Part shown: piece after piece, positions 12,401 through 22,400 of the stretch
Numbering within the stretch: position 1 is the stretch's first letter
Layout of the letters: each line of letters opens with the position of its first letter
Assembly (NCBI RefSeq): GCF_030265065.1
Contig: NC_080395.1
Coordinates: forward strand, 4,290,001-4,354,000
Length of the DNA: 64,000 nucleotides
DNA from: Corythoichthys intestinalis
Taxonomy: Eukaryota; Chordata; Actinopteri; Syngnathiformes; Syngnathidae
Reading direction: 5' to 3'
Translations under genes and position numbers: made by a program
Notes under the pieces: model-generated
Seen by the model: only the letters and a program-made list of their open reading frames with translations
Told to the model about the DNA's origin: nothing
Databases searched by the model: none

Positions 12401-15400
12401 AGGAAAATTGGACATGTTCCTTCGCTTCCTCTTTGGCCTTTCCTTGCCATGCAACCAGGAACTAGTGGAGGAACTGCTGAAGGCTCCTCAGGCCTGCGGT
12501 CAAAGCAAGTCAAAGACAGTCGAGTTGATCATGGAAAGGATCAAACAGAACACTCCAGAAAAGAATGTCAACTTGTTCTACTGCCTAAATGAGCTGAAGG
12601 ACGACTCCTTGCTGAAGCAGATCCAGCAGGAATTAGCTTCAAGACGTCTGTCCTGGGGTCAAATGTCAAATGACATGTGGTCGGCCCTGGCCTTTTTCTT
12701 ACTGACAGACGATGAAACCATGAAGTCCTTTAATCTTGCCAGCTACTCCCGATCGCGTTTGGGGCTCAAAAAGCTGCTGTTGGTGGTCAAGGCTTCTCAA
12801 ACATCAGAGTATGTGCTCCAAAGTGAAATAAAGTGGAGTCCGAAAATTCCAAAAGCACAATGGCAAATCCAAGAACAAGTGCACAAAACGCAAACAAAAC
12901 AACTAAAAATGACTAAACATTAAAAAAATCACAAAACAGATTAACTAAAAAAATAATAATAACAATAATGGAACTCACATATACACACACAAAAAAAAAT
13001 CAAATTAAAAAAGAATTGCTTATACGAAAACGTGACAACGAATCTGAAAACAAAAAAAGTTAACTCATTCACTCCCAAAGATGTGTTCATAGGTTTTTTG
13101 GAACACTTAAAGGGTATGAAAACGCAAAGGGGGTGTGAGACATCAATAGAACCGTTGTGTGCCAAGATAACAAATATTGATAAAGTTGACAAAAAAATCA
13201 ATCACATTAATGAGCAATTATCGAAAATAGATCGAAAATGACTAACATTTCCGAAAGTGTTCCGGAAACAGCCGAATGGGGCGGAGACGTCATAACAAGG
13301 AAACAAAAGATCGAGGCAGGTGCCATCGTTGTTTATCGACGAGAGAGTTGCGTTCGTGTTTTATCAAAAAAATCGCTAAAATGGTTCAAACCTGTCATGC
13401 TATGTGGTTTACGAATAGCCATTTGTCACAATGTAGTACCCATGAGTTCCCGAACGAGAGAAAAAGAGCTAGACTACGCAGAAAATGAGTAAAGTTCGTC
13501 AGTGCTAAGAGGGCTAATTTTGCAATTTTACAGGGAAACGGGAACCTGACGAGCCAGAAGATGTATGCTACTTCCCAATCACTAAAGACCCACGAACTGC
13601 GAAGGAGTGAATTCGTGACCCGTATGTGAATAAATCGAGTGATTCGAGCATGTCTGTGGAACAGGAATATCAGCTTGTAGAGATCGCAAATCACGGCGAC
13701 TTAAACGTACATTTGAGACAACAACTCTACCGAAGTTCTGGATTAAAGTCATTTCGGAATATCCCGACATCGCTTGGAGCGCGCTGAAAACTGCTACAAT
13801 TTCCAACATCGCTAGCTTGATGCTAGCGTCTCTCACTCTCCCATCTCGTCTCAACGAAACAAACTTAGCCCTCCCACTGATTCAGTGGGTGAGTTGTATT
13901 TTTTCCCTGCACTTAATACGACGGGGCTAAAAACAAATGCTGTTTTATATTTGCTGTATTTTTCTGCCGCACATTGCCGGTGTTCTGACAGAGTTGGCAT
14001 GCGCGTAATGTTAAAAAGGACCGCGAATGCAGCGATTCCTAAGTATACACTACAAACTTTCTTTAAAGAAAGGAATATTAACTTACGTTTGCCATGTTTG
14101 GCGCACACAACAACTGCACGTAGCCCTCTCACTTAACGACTTTGCCGTGTCGTTAAGCGTTAATTTATGCCATTTCCGTGTTGCACATGTATGTTTGTGA
14201 TGTAAATAGTTTTTTAGCACCATAACATTGAGAGTCAAACTGAATATAAAAGAGGGACACCGGTCCGTAAAAAAAAGACCCAAATCACACCGGTCCGTGG
14301 TGCAAAAAAGGTTGGGGACCCCTGCTCTAATCCCATTCATATTTGTGTCGGTTGGCAGAGCGAAACCGATGATAGCATATTAAATGATAATTATTCTAGA
14401 CATTACTTTATTTTGCGGTCACGGTGTATCAGCTTCACAAAAAGAAATGCAAAAAATACCATTTGATGTTTCCCACACGAACTGTTGTCGGGGTTTCATC
14501 AGTGTGATTGCTCCCCTCAATGATCCTTTCATTAGGCTGCATTGGCTTTCGTTTGGGCTCAAATTGAAAACCCAAAACACCAAAGAAAGGTTCATAACTC
14601 TCCTCGTCACCATTAGAAGAATGTTCGTTACGTCGGATTCGTCGGTGCAACTAGAAACGTAATTGTCGGCCATCATCGCCGCCATTCAGTACTAAAGCAC
14701 TGAGCCGGTTGTTTCCTTGTTTTGATGTCACGCACACAATCTGCCAGATTTCCGGGATCTCGGGGGCGGGTCTTTTTAGCTTGAAATTGACCCAAATTTC
14801 TCTCATTTTCTTGGTGTTGCGATGTGTGTAATTACACGAAGTGACATGATATGAATCCAAAAGGCATTCGTTTATGGATAAATGATGGAATATTAGCATT
14901 TCCCCAGGTGTTGACATACACTTTAAGTTTACTACCAAAAACGTATAGAAACAAGAATTGAGGATTTTTAACTGCTCATAACTGAAGAATGGAAAAGTGT
15001 AGAAAAACTTCTTTTCCTGATGAAAGATTGGAATATTCTTGTTCTTTTTCAAGTTTGTGTCGCCATGAAACACAATATTCTGTAGTGCTTGACAGATCAG
15101 CCAAAATATTGTAACTGAAGAAAAAGCAATGGTTTCTGAAAAATGTCCGGGAGTGAGTAAGTTAAGAAACCAGAAAAGGTTGGCACTGATGGCGAAGTTG
15201 ACTCGTGGCTGTTTGGAGGAGTGGAAGGATAACTATATAACCACGTCTATTGCTACTTTTGAAGTGATGATGACAGTGTGATTCATTGCAAAGACTTCAT
15301 GCTATTACTTGAGGGGTACACATTTAATTGTTGCCTAACCCTAATTTCAATGCGTGTAATGCTCCAACTAAGTCATTGACATAAGTAAAGACGGTAAGAA

Positions 15401-18400
15401 ATTGCAAACAAAAAGCTGGGTTAGAGTAACAGGTTTACCTAAAGTTCATCCTGAAACAGTGGGAGATCCAAAATCTTGAAAAATCTCAAATGGGTCAAAA
15501 TTTGGGTTCAATCCAATCTATAATCTTGAAAAAAAAAAAGGTAACGATTCACCCAGCGTGGTTGTACGAGATGAACGTCCTTCTTGACGACATCCAAAAC
15601 AAACACTGCGTCTATCCAGCACAAGTAATGTTGGTGATACTATCACGGGAAAATAAATTGCATAATGTCTTTGGATTTTGTCATTTGCTCTTTATTTTTT
15701 GTTGTCTTGTTTTGTATCTTGAAATATAATCTATTATATTTTTTCAAAGCACCATACCATAGTCAGCAGAAGTTAGGTTTGGCTCACTCTCACGACTTCC
15801 TCCTTTCTGTGTTCTCCAGTCTAAGTAAATGTTGGCTTGACAAAGGCAGCTGTCACCTGCTGGCTTCCGTTCTCAGTTCTCCATCCAATCTGAGGCATCT
15901 GGACCTGAGCTCCAACTACGACGTGTCGGACGAGGAAGTCGAGATCCTCTCAAAAGGACTGGCTAGCCCACACTGCAACTTAGAAGTCCTCACGTAAGGA
16001 GCTCTTCCACTTAGAAATCTACCTCCAGTTCGTAATCTTCCGCGGATACGGTTGACTTATCGAATGAATCACCGTTGCTACTAGCCAAGGATAAGGGCCA
16101 AAATATACCGGACGCGTCTTTGGTCCGGGTCTGGCGAGCGTTGGAGCCAATGAGTTTCCATTCTATCCTATCGTTCAAAGTATAGTGGCCGCGTCAGTGC
16201 TCCGGACTGTCTGTGGACCATGCGTCCCGGAGCCCGCCGGATGGGTTTAGGCTATTTTCTATTTTTGCCAGAGATAGATCCGTCAAAATGGGCGGAGCAA
16301 GGCCCGGAGTCAGAAGCCCAGTTGATTATTCACGGTGAAAACACCTGCGAACATGGACGAAGAACCCTTCATCATGGAGGTGGAAAGTCACAATGTGATT
16401 TATGATGCAGCAGATCATTTTTCTAAGACAACAATGAAAAGGAAGCTGCATGGTGTCCACAGCAGATGGACGTTGAATTATTATGCAAGTTATGAAATTT
16501 AAAACAGAAATAGTGTCACAAATTCATGGTAAAAGCAAAAAAAAAATTCGGGAAAAATTTGTTCAGTCAAATCAAGTCCACCTCTATCTCTGCTTCTCTC
16601 ATGAGTACAGACTCTGTGTGTTTGTCGTTGCTTTTAATGCCACATTGTCGTGCACGATTACCCGAGAGCTCACAACGGGACGGAGTTGCCGGACCGCAGC
16701 TGTAGGCAGCCAGTATATTTTGCCAATTTTTGACACACTGCGTCATGCGCAGTCAACGCGGCCGGTATATTTTGGCCCTAAGGCAGACATCATTTTATTT
16801 TGAGTAGAACCTTCATCAATTTAACCAAGTTCCTTTCCCGACTTGAGGCAATTATCTCGTTTTCATTCCAAAAAAAAAAAATTCCCGTCAAGTTCACATA
16901 ATTTTTCAATCATGTAGTTTAAAGCTTTTTAAGGCCTGAATTTGCACAAAATCCATTTCATGACTTTTAATGCTCTTTAATCACCTGATTAACCCTACAT
17001 TAGTCAAGGAAAAGGCAGACACGACTGTCAAGCCACTACTGTTTGTCATGCCTTTGTGTTAAAATGATAAAAAAATTAATAAGTTAATAAGTTAGTTAAA
17101 ATATAAAAATTGTTGTCCAAAGGTTTCATCTGGAAAGCGTTGGGAGTGAGACCTCTTCTTTTCCAGCGAACGTGCATTCATGCCGAGGGCCAGAGCATCT
17201 GTCCCAATTAGCGATCCTTGACGCCAACCTTTTTTCCTCTTTTCAAGCACGTTTCTCAGCGCCTGTGAGGCTTAAAAGTAACATCGACGAACTTGCTCTG
17301 CCAGCTAAGCCTAGGCTAACCTTCGTCTTTGTAAGGTTTTAGTTAGTTTGTATATTGAGTTTGAAAAAAAAAATGTATTTTTTATTTTAGGCGAACTTTT
17401 TCACTATCCATTGATTTCACTAAGACATTCTGTTGTGTTTCTGCTAAGCTACTCACACGTAGGAAGATATTACTGTTTTACATTTTGAATGTATTCATTT
17501 GTATTTTAGTTACCAACAAACAATTTGAGACCTCCATAAACCCAAGAAAAGTACGCCTTGTCTCTGGAGAGTTTCATTTTTTGGTTCGCTGGCTGAAGAG
17601 CAACACATGTCACGTGTTGTGAGGACAGCACAGCGATGTTACTTTCAGCAGAACCTTCATCACTTTAAGCAGGTTCCCTTCTCGACTTCAGGCAATTATC
17701 TCATTTGTTGCAGGCTGTCAAGGTGCAGCATCACAAAGAAAGGATGTATTTCATTGGCTGAGGCTCTCAAGGTAACCCCCTCCCATCTTCTAGAGCTAGA
17801 CCTGAGGTGGAACAATCTGTCCGATGAAGGGGTTGAGATCCTCTCGAAAGGACTGGCCAGCCCAAACTGCATCTTAAAAGTCCTCAAGTAAGGAGGTCCT
17901 TCAATTCGTAATCTTCAATGAATCTGGTCAACTAATCAAAAGAATCACTGCTGCTGTTAGCAGCAACTCTAATAAATTATGTAATAAAAAAAAAAAAAAT
18001 CTCGTCAAGTTTGCATAATTTTAAATGCCTCAAACATGTAGTTTAATGCTTTTTAAGGCCTGAATTTTCACCCCCCAAAAAGTTAATGAGTTTTGATGCT
18101 TTTTAATGACCCTCATCAAACCTGTACTAGTCAAGGAAAAGGAAGACACAATGTTACTTTGAGCAGAACCTTCATCATTTTAAGCAGGTTCCCTTCTTGA
18201 CTTCATGCAATTATCTCATGTTGCAGGCTGTCATTGTGCAGCATCACGAAGAAAGGATGTGTTTCATTGGCTGAGGCACTGAAGCTAACCTCCTCCCACC
18301 TTCAAGAGCTGGACCTGACCGGGAACAATCTTTTGGATGAAGGGGTTGAGATCCTCTCGAAAGGACTGGCCAGCCCACACTGCATCTTAAAAGTCCTCAA

Positions 18401-21400
18401 GTAAGGAGCTCTAATAGTTCATAATCTTGCATGGATCCCGTTGACTATTCAAAGGAATCACTGCTGCCATTAGCAGCAACTCTCGTAAGTTATGTAAAAA
18501 AAAATGTTAACAGTCAAGTCTCCCTAAACTTTAATCTTTTAGGGGGTGGCGTGGCTCAGTAGTAGAGTAGTTGTCCCCCAACCCAGAGGATGTGGGTTCA
18601 GTTCTCTCCCCTGATGAACTCACCCAAGTATCTTTGAGCAAGATACTGAACCCCACATTACTCCTGGTGCTGCGTCACCAGTAGGTGGATGGCGATGTAG
18701 TGCAAAGTGCTTTGAGAGCCTTGAAAGGTCGAAAAGCACTATAAAAGTATAACACCATTTCCCATTTTTGATGCTTTTTAAGGCCTGAATTTTCACAAAA
18801 AAAGTTAAATAGTTTTGATGCTTTTTAATAACCCGCATCAACCCTGCATTAGTCAAGGAAAAGGAAGACACGATGTTACTTCCTGCAGAACCGTCATCAC
18901 TTTAACCAATTTTCCATTCTGGACTTTTGTTACAGGCTGTTCCGCTGCAGAATCACCAGTAAAGGATGTGTTTCATTGGCTGAGGCACTCAAGTTAAACC
19001 CCTCCCATCTTCAAGAGCTGGACCTGACCAGGAACGATCTGTCAGATGAAGGGGTTGAGATCCTCTCGAAAGGACTGGCCAGCCCACACTGCATCTTAAA
19101 AATCCTCAAGTAAGAAGCTCTGCCAGTTCGTAATCTTCCGTGGATCCAGTCAACTTATCAAAAGAGTCACTGCTGCTGTTAGCAGCAACTCTAGTAAATT
19201 ATTTAATTAAAAAAAAAAAAATCTCGTCAAGTTTAAATAATTTTAAATGCCTCAAACATGTAGTTTCATGCTTTTTAAGGCCTGAATTTTCACAAAAAAC
19301 TGTTAATGAGTTTTGATGCGTTTTAACAACCCGCATCAACCCTGCATTTGTCAAGGAAAAGGAAGACACGATGTTACTTCCAGCAGAATCGGCATCACTT
19401 TAACCAATGTTCCATTCTGGACTTCAGGCAATCATCGAATTTGTTACAGGCTGCACAACTGTGGGATCACCCATAAAGGATGTGTTTCATTGGCTGAGAC
19501 ACTCAAGTTAAACCCCTCCCATCTTCAAGAGCTGGACCTGAGTGAGAACCATGTGTCAAATGATGGGGTTGAGATCCTCTCGAAAGGACTGGCCAGCCCA
19601 AACTGCATCTTAAAAGTCCTCAAGTAAGGAGCTCTAGAGCAAGATACTGAACCCCACATTGCTCCTGGTGCTGCATCAGCAGTAGGTGGATGGCGATGTA
19701 GTGTAAAGCGCTTTGAGAACCTTGAAAGGTGGAAAAGCGCTATACAAGTATAACACCATTTACCATTTTTAATGCTTTTTATGGCCTGAATTTTCACCAA
19801 AAAAAAAAAAAAAACAGTTGAAGAGTTTTGATGCTTTTTAATAACCCACATCAACCCTGTATTAGTCAAGGAAAAGGCAGACACGATGTTACCTTTAGCA
19901 AACATTCACCACTTTTACCGGGTTCCCTTCTTCATGCAATTATCTCATTTGTTGCAGTCTGGAACACTGCGGGATCACCAGTAAAGGATGTGTTTCATTG
20001 GCTGAGGCTCTCAAGGTAACCCCTTCCCATCTTCAAGAGCTGGACCTGACCAGGAACGATCTGTCGGATGAAGGGGTTGAGATCCTCTCAAAAGGACTGG
20101 CCAGCCCACACTGCATCTTAAAAATCCTCAAGTAAGAAGCTCCCACAATTCGTAATCTTCCCTGGATCCAGTCGACTAATCAAAGGAATCACTGCGGCTG
20201 TTAGCCGCAACTCTATTAAAATATGTAATAATAAAAATAAATAAATTCCCGTCAAGTTGACATTATTTTTAATGCCTCAAACATTTAGTTTAATGCATTT
20301 TAAAGCCTGAATTTTCACAAAATCCATTCATACTTTCAATGCTGTTTAATGACCCGCATCAACCCCGCATTAGTCAAGGAAAAGGAAGACGCAATGTTAC
20401 TTCCAGCAGAACCGTCATTAACCAATGTTCCCTTCTTGACTTCAGGCAATTATCTCATTTGTTGCAGGCTGGATGAGTGCAAGATCACACAGCAAGGATG
20501 TGTTTCATTGGCTGAGGCACTGAAGGTAACCCCCTCCCATCTTCAAGAGCTGGACATGAGCGACAACAATCTGTCGGATGAAGGGCTTGAGATCCTCTCG
20601 AAAGGACTGGCCAGCCCACACTGCATCTTAAAGGTCCTCAAGTATGAAGCTCCTCCAGTTCGTCATCTTCCGTGCATCCGGTCGACTAATCGAAAGAATC
20701 ACTGTTACGATTAGCATAACTATAATCAATTATGTTAAGAAAAAAAAAATCCTGTCAAGTTTACATAATTTGAAATGCTTTTGACACATTTAGTTGAATC
20801 CTTTTTAATTTTCACAAAATCCATTTAATGACTTCATGCTTTTTAATGACCCGCATCAACCCTGTATCAGTCAAGGAAAAGGCAGACACAATGTTACTTT
20901 CAGCTAGAGGTGCACGATAATGATCGGTCCGATAATAGGAATTATGACGTCATCCCAATAAATCCGATAACAATATATGTTATCGGGCCTATTCATAATA
21001 TTTTTGGCACAGTGTCGGATTGGGATGTGTGCATTTCCACTCCTGTTTTGTCAGTATGCAAAGTTTTATTACTGTTCTAGAGGCCGTATTTTTCCTTCAC
21101 TGAGTTATAAACCTTACTATGGCAATTAGCAAATGTTTGCATTTTACAGTGTTATGTTTACAAGTTCTCAAGAGGTCTTTTGGCTATTGATATGTAATTG
21201 CCAGGTTAAGAAAGTTGTTTCATGGACCAAGATGACAGAAGTCTCCTCTCCTGTTGCACCAAATATTTTATCTGCTGACAAAGCAGAATACCTGTTGGGT
21301 TTATGTTTGTTAAGCATCTGTGTTTATTGTTCAGGGGAACACATCGTCAATGATATTGACTGATTGATTGTGATTGACTCAGATTTATTTGAAAACATTA

Positions 21401-22005
21401 ATATGGACAATTTATTTGAAGTCAAAACTGTTCTTGTCTTTTTTTGTTCTATATAATAATGTTCATGTTTCTGGTACGGTCAAAGGCAAATCAGGCAGAA
21501 TCAACCACTAGTATTTTTGACCTACATTCGTTCAAAAACTCAGGTACATACATTGAAATATTATAAATATATTATCGGATTTCGTATCGATATCGGCCTT
21601 GAGGAGCAGGAAGTTATCGGTATCGGTTTCAAAAAATGGATATCGTCCACCCCTACTTTCAGCAGAACCTTCATCACTTTAAGCAGGTTCCCTTCTTGAC
21701 TAAAGGGAATCATCTCATTTGTTGCAGGCTGTCAGAGTGCGGGATCGCAGATAAAGGATGCATTTCATTGGCCAAGGCTCTCAAGTTAAACCCCTCCCAT
21801 CTTCAAGAGTTGAATCTCAGGGACAATCGAATAGAGGAAAAAGGAAAGAGGGTCTTATTGGACATCAAGGAGGATCCCAGCTATAGCCTGAAGACTGTCA
21901 AGTAAGATCTCAGCAATGTTACTTATCAGAGTGTAAATTCATGTTCAATACCAATTGTTTATGTCTTTCTTCAGATTTGAATGGTTTGACGGAATGATTC
22001 CGTAA
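9163..22005 (+). CDS. Gene A: PYD-FISNA-NACHT-LRR receptor (fish NLR)
   Basis: Predicted cytosolic NOD-like receptor of the large fish NLRC3/NLRP-like family. Coding exons: 9163-9418, 10975-12808, 15820-15993, 17714-17887, 18227-18400, 18936-19109, 19450-19623, 19958-20131, 20468-20641, 21728-21901, 21975-22005. Every intron has GT-AG ends; exon 1 ends in phase 1 and every later junction is phase 2, and the total of 3,513 nt gives 1,170 aa plus a stop. Domains: PYD 1-85, FISNA about 115-170, Walker A GFAGIGKT at 188-195, Walker B ILFILDGLDE at 276-285, HD2 motif FQFVHLTIQEYLAAL, then eight LRR cassettes of 58 residues. The family role is ATP-driven oligomerisation with signalling through PYD adaptors; ligand and function are unknown. 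It is tail to tail with gene B. The weakest junction is the NACHT exon donor (GA|GTATGT). Confidence 0.85.
9419..10974 (+). other. Gene A intron between PYD and NACHT exons
   Basis: 9540-9840 is conserved with gene B (about 41340-41640) and with the right edge of the window (63570-63800), which marks the approach to gene C's PYD exon. A private MITE occupies 10257-10859. The acceptor tttcttgcag ends at 10974. Confidence 0.7.
10257..10859. mobile_element. MITE with 603-bp span, private to gene A
   Basis: Ends are gccacgtttacatg and its mirror catgtaaacgtggc. Gene C lacks it at the matching site (around 62690) and so does gene B (around 39600). Target duplication is not clear. No protein coding. 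Confidence 0.7.
10975..12808 (+). CDS. Gene A FISNA-NACHT exon
   Basis: One 1,834-nt exon. In order it encodes a linker (AVFSVHDDNQINRLKG), the FISNA region with TTERWKQQ and VYTELDVTYG, the NACHT ATPase with Walker A GFAGIGKTFL, Walker B ILFILDGLDE and the sensor-like VWITTRPAAA, winged-helix and HD2 segments ending in FQFVHLTIQEYLAAL, and a helical tail. An in-frame ATG at 10950 lies upstream of the splice acceptor and is not the start. The exon ends at 12808 at GA|GTATGT; gene C has AG|GTAAGT at the same place. Failure to splice would add 38 codons and stop at 12921-12923, giving an LRR-less protein. Confidence 0.88.
13064..15161. mobile_element. TTAA-flanked MITE with a large nested insertion (gene A)
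   Basis: Ends are ctcattcactccc and its mirror gggagtgag, each bordered by TTAA (13060-13063 and 15162-15165), as in piggyBac-type insertions. The same element sits at the same intron position in gene B (37222-37438) and gene C (58724-60499). Here it is split by about 1.8 kb of later DNA of mostly unknown nature, including a hAT-type right end at 14324 (ggttggggacccctg). Confidence 0.6.
13900..14324 (-). mobile_element. hAT-type remnant inside the MITE
   Basis: The right end reads ggttggggacccctg, preceded by paired accggtccgt motifs. This is typical of a widespread vertebrate hAT end beginning caggggtccccaacc. The left limit is a guess and no transposase is readable. Confidence 0.4.
15820..15993 (+). 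CDS. Gene A LRR exon 1
   Basis: Acceptor gtgttctccag, donor CAC|GTAAGG; 174 nt, phase 2 at both ends. It encodes LSKCWLDKGSCHLLASVL and a ribonuclease-inhibitor-type repeat (LRHLDLSSN). It differs from the other LRR exons in its first half and matches the first LRR exons of genes B and C. Confidence 0.85.
16095..16778 (+). mobile_element. PIF/Harbinger-type element with MADF-like start
   Basis: Ends are gggccaaaatatacc and its mirror, with TAA on both sides (16092-16094, 16779-16781). From 16353 it encodes MDEEPFIMEVESHNVIYDAA, which resembles the start of the MADF/Myb-like partner protein of Harbinger elements. Truncated relatives: 33189-34333, 57797-57895 and about 52930-53035. The copy at the matching intron in gene B contains a hAT MITE that is absent here. 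Confidence 0.7.
16779..16900 (+). pseudogene. LRR intron flank with its exon lost (gene A)
   Basis: The block cttcatcaatttaacc ... gaggcaattatctcg normally precedes an LRR exon, but here it runs directly into the block that normally follows one (cccgtcaagttcacat). The exon is missing. Gene C shows the same loss at about 57700-57790, while gene B keeps an exon here (32937-33110). Confidence 0.6.
17714..17887 (+). CDS. Gene A LRR exon 2
   Basis: Acceptor tttgttgcag, donor CAA|GTAAGG; 174 nt. Encodes LSRCSITKKGCISLAEALK, then LLELDLRWNNLSDEGVEIL: two half-repeats of ribonuclease-inhibitor type. Confidence 0.88.
18227..18400 (+). CDS. Gene A LRR exon 3
   Basis: Acceptor catgttgcag, donor CAA|GTAAGG; 174 nt with no stop. 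Encodes LSLCSITKKGCVSLAEALK and LQELDLTGNNLLDEGVEIL. Confidence 0.87.
18540..18760 (+). repeat. tRNA-derived SINE
   Basis: An A-box-like tggctcagtagtagag and a B-box-like gggttcagttctc are followed by a body ending in gcactataaaagtataacacc. This is the usual shape of a fish tRNA-type SINE. A 5'-truncated copy lies at 19631-19771, and an inverted copy lies in gene C at 55306-55530. Confidence 0.65.
18936..19109 (+). CDS. Gene A LRR exon 4
   Basis: Acceptor tgttacag, donor CAA|GTAAGA; 174 nt. Encodes LFRCRITSKGCVSLAEALKL and LQELDLTRNDLSDEGVEIL. Confidence 0.87.
19450..19623 (+). CDS. Gene A LRR exon 5
   Basis: Acceptor tttgttacag, donor CAA|GTAAGG; 174 nt. Encodes LHNCGITHKGCVSLAETLKL and LQELDLSENHVSNDGVEIL; the HVSND segment is the most divergent of the array. 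Confidence 0.88.
19631..19771 (+). repeat. 5'-truncated SINE copy
   Basis: Matches the 3' two thirds of the SINE at 18540-18760, starting at agcaagatactgaacccc. Confidence 0.6.
19958..20131 (+). CDS. Gene A LRR exon 6
   Basis: Acceptor tttgttgcag, first base T, donor CAA|GTAAGA; 174 nt. Encodes LEHCGITSKGCVSLAEALK and LQELDLTRNDLSDEGVEIL. Confidence 0.87.
20468..20641 (+). CDS. Gene A LRR exon 7
   Basis: Acceptor tttgttgcag, donor CAA|GTATGA (weaker than its neighbours); 174 nt. Encodes LDECKITQQGCVSLAEALK and LQELDMSDNNLSDEGLEIL. Confidence 0.85.
20905..21655. mobile_element. hAT element, shared by genes A and C
   Basis: Ends are tagaggtgcacgata and the mirror of taggggtggacgata, flanked by a perfect 8-bp duplication ctttcagc (20897-20904 and 21656-21663), diagnostic of hAT. 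No transposase is readable. Gene C carries the same element at the same intron site (53584-54209). Confidence 0.8.
21728..21901 (+). CDS. Gene A LRR exon 8 (last LRR)
   Basis: Acceptor tttgttgcag, donor CAA|GTAAGA; 174 nt. Encodes LSECGIADKGCISLAKALKL and LQELNLRDNRIEEKGKRVLL, ending in YSLKTV: the specialised last cassette, also seen in genes B, C and fragment D. Without splicing the frame would stop at once (AAG TAA), so the protein end hardly depends on this junction. Confidence 0.85.
21975..22005 (+). CDS. Gene A terminal coding exon
   Basis: Acceptor gtctttcttcag ends at 21974. The exon completes a lysine and adds FEWFDGMIP and a TAA stop. The same acceptor is conserved in genes B, C and D. 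Confidence 0.6.
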
Positions 22006-22400
22006 TTCCGACAACGTTTGGTCCTTGGCGTCAAGAAGGATGAGTCATTCCAAATGTTGATTATTATTATAAAAAGTTGAGTCCATTTGGTCTTCTACGG
22101 ATTTAGTTCGGTCTCATGTACTCTCCGACGATTGGAAGAGGACCGGGTGTCGACCCTATGGGCTAAGTGGCCTCGCACACAGAATTCGAGGAGGCAGTCG
22201 TCGGGTTCTTTGCAGCGACATGGAGGGGGAAGGTCTATGACGTTCCCACCAGCATTTGTTTTTCATCCATTTGTACTGGGAGGGGCTGTCCAAAAGGATT
22301 GGACTTTGAGCACCTTTAATGACAGCCAATGAGTTCAATATGTACCCTTTAAAGGGTTAACTTATGTTTTTCACAAATTTAAAAGACAATGTCATACGTA
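22006..22400 (+). other. Gene A 3'-untranslated region, conserved block
   Basis: Homologous to 31090-31500, 48089-48450 and 51490-51800 plus 53180-53245 on the opposite strand, so it is part of the gene unit. It contains a frame of about 70 codons (ending near 22332) that is also open in the gene B and C copies. I treat it as 3' UTR. The polyadenylation site is not clear. Confidence 0.55.

Noticed and set aside
18540-18620. tRNA gene candidate at the SINE head
   Set aside because: A and B boxes are present but the cloverleaf and anticodon stem do not form; a SINE body follows.
17714-21901. Regularly spaced repeats resembling an array such as CRISPR
   Set aside because: The repeats are 174-nt coding LRR exons with splice sites and diverged introns, in eukaryotic DNA.
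22087-22338. Short frames in gene A's 3' block as a separate gene
   Set aside because: No start context or family match; kept only as a finding about the gene's 3' end.
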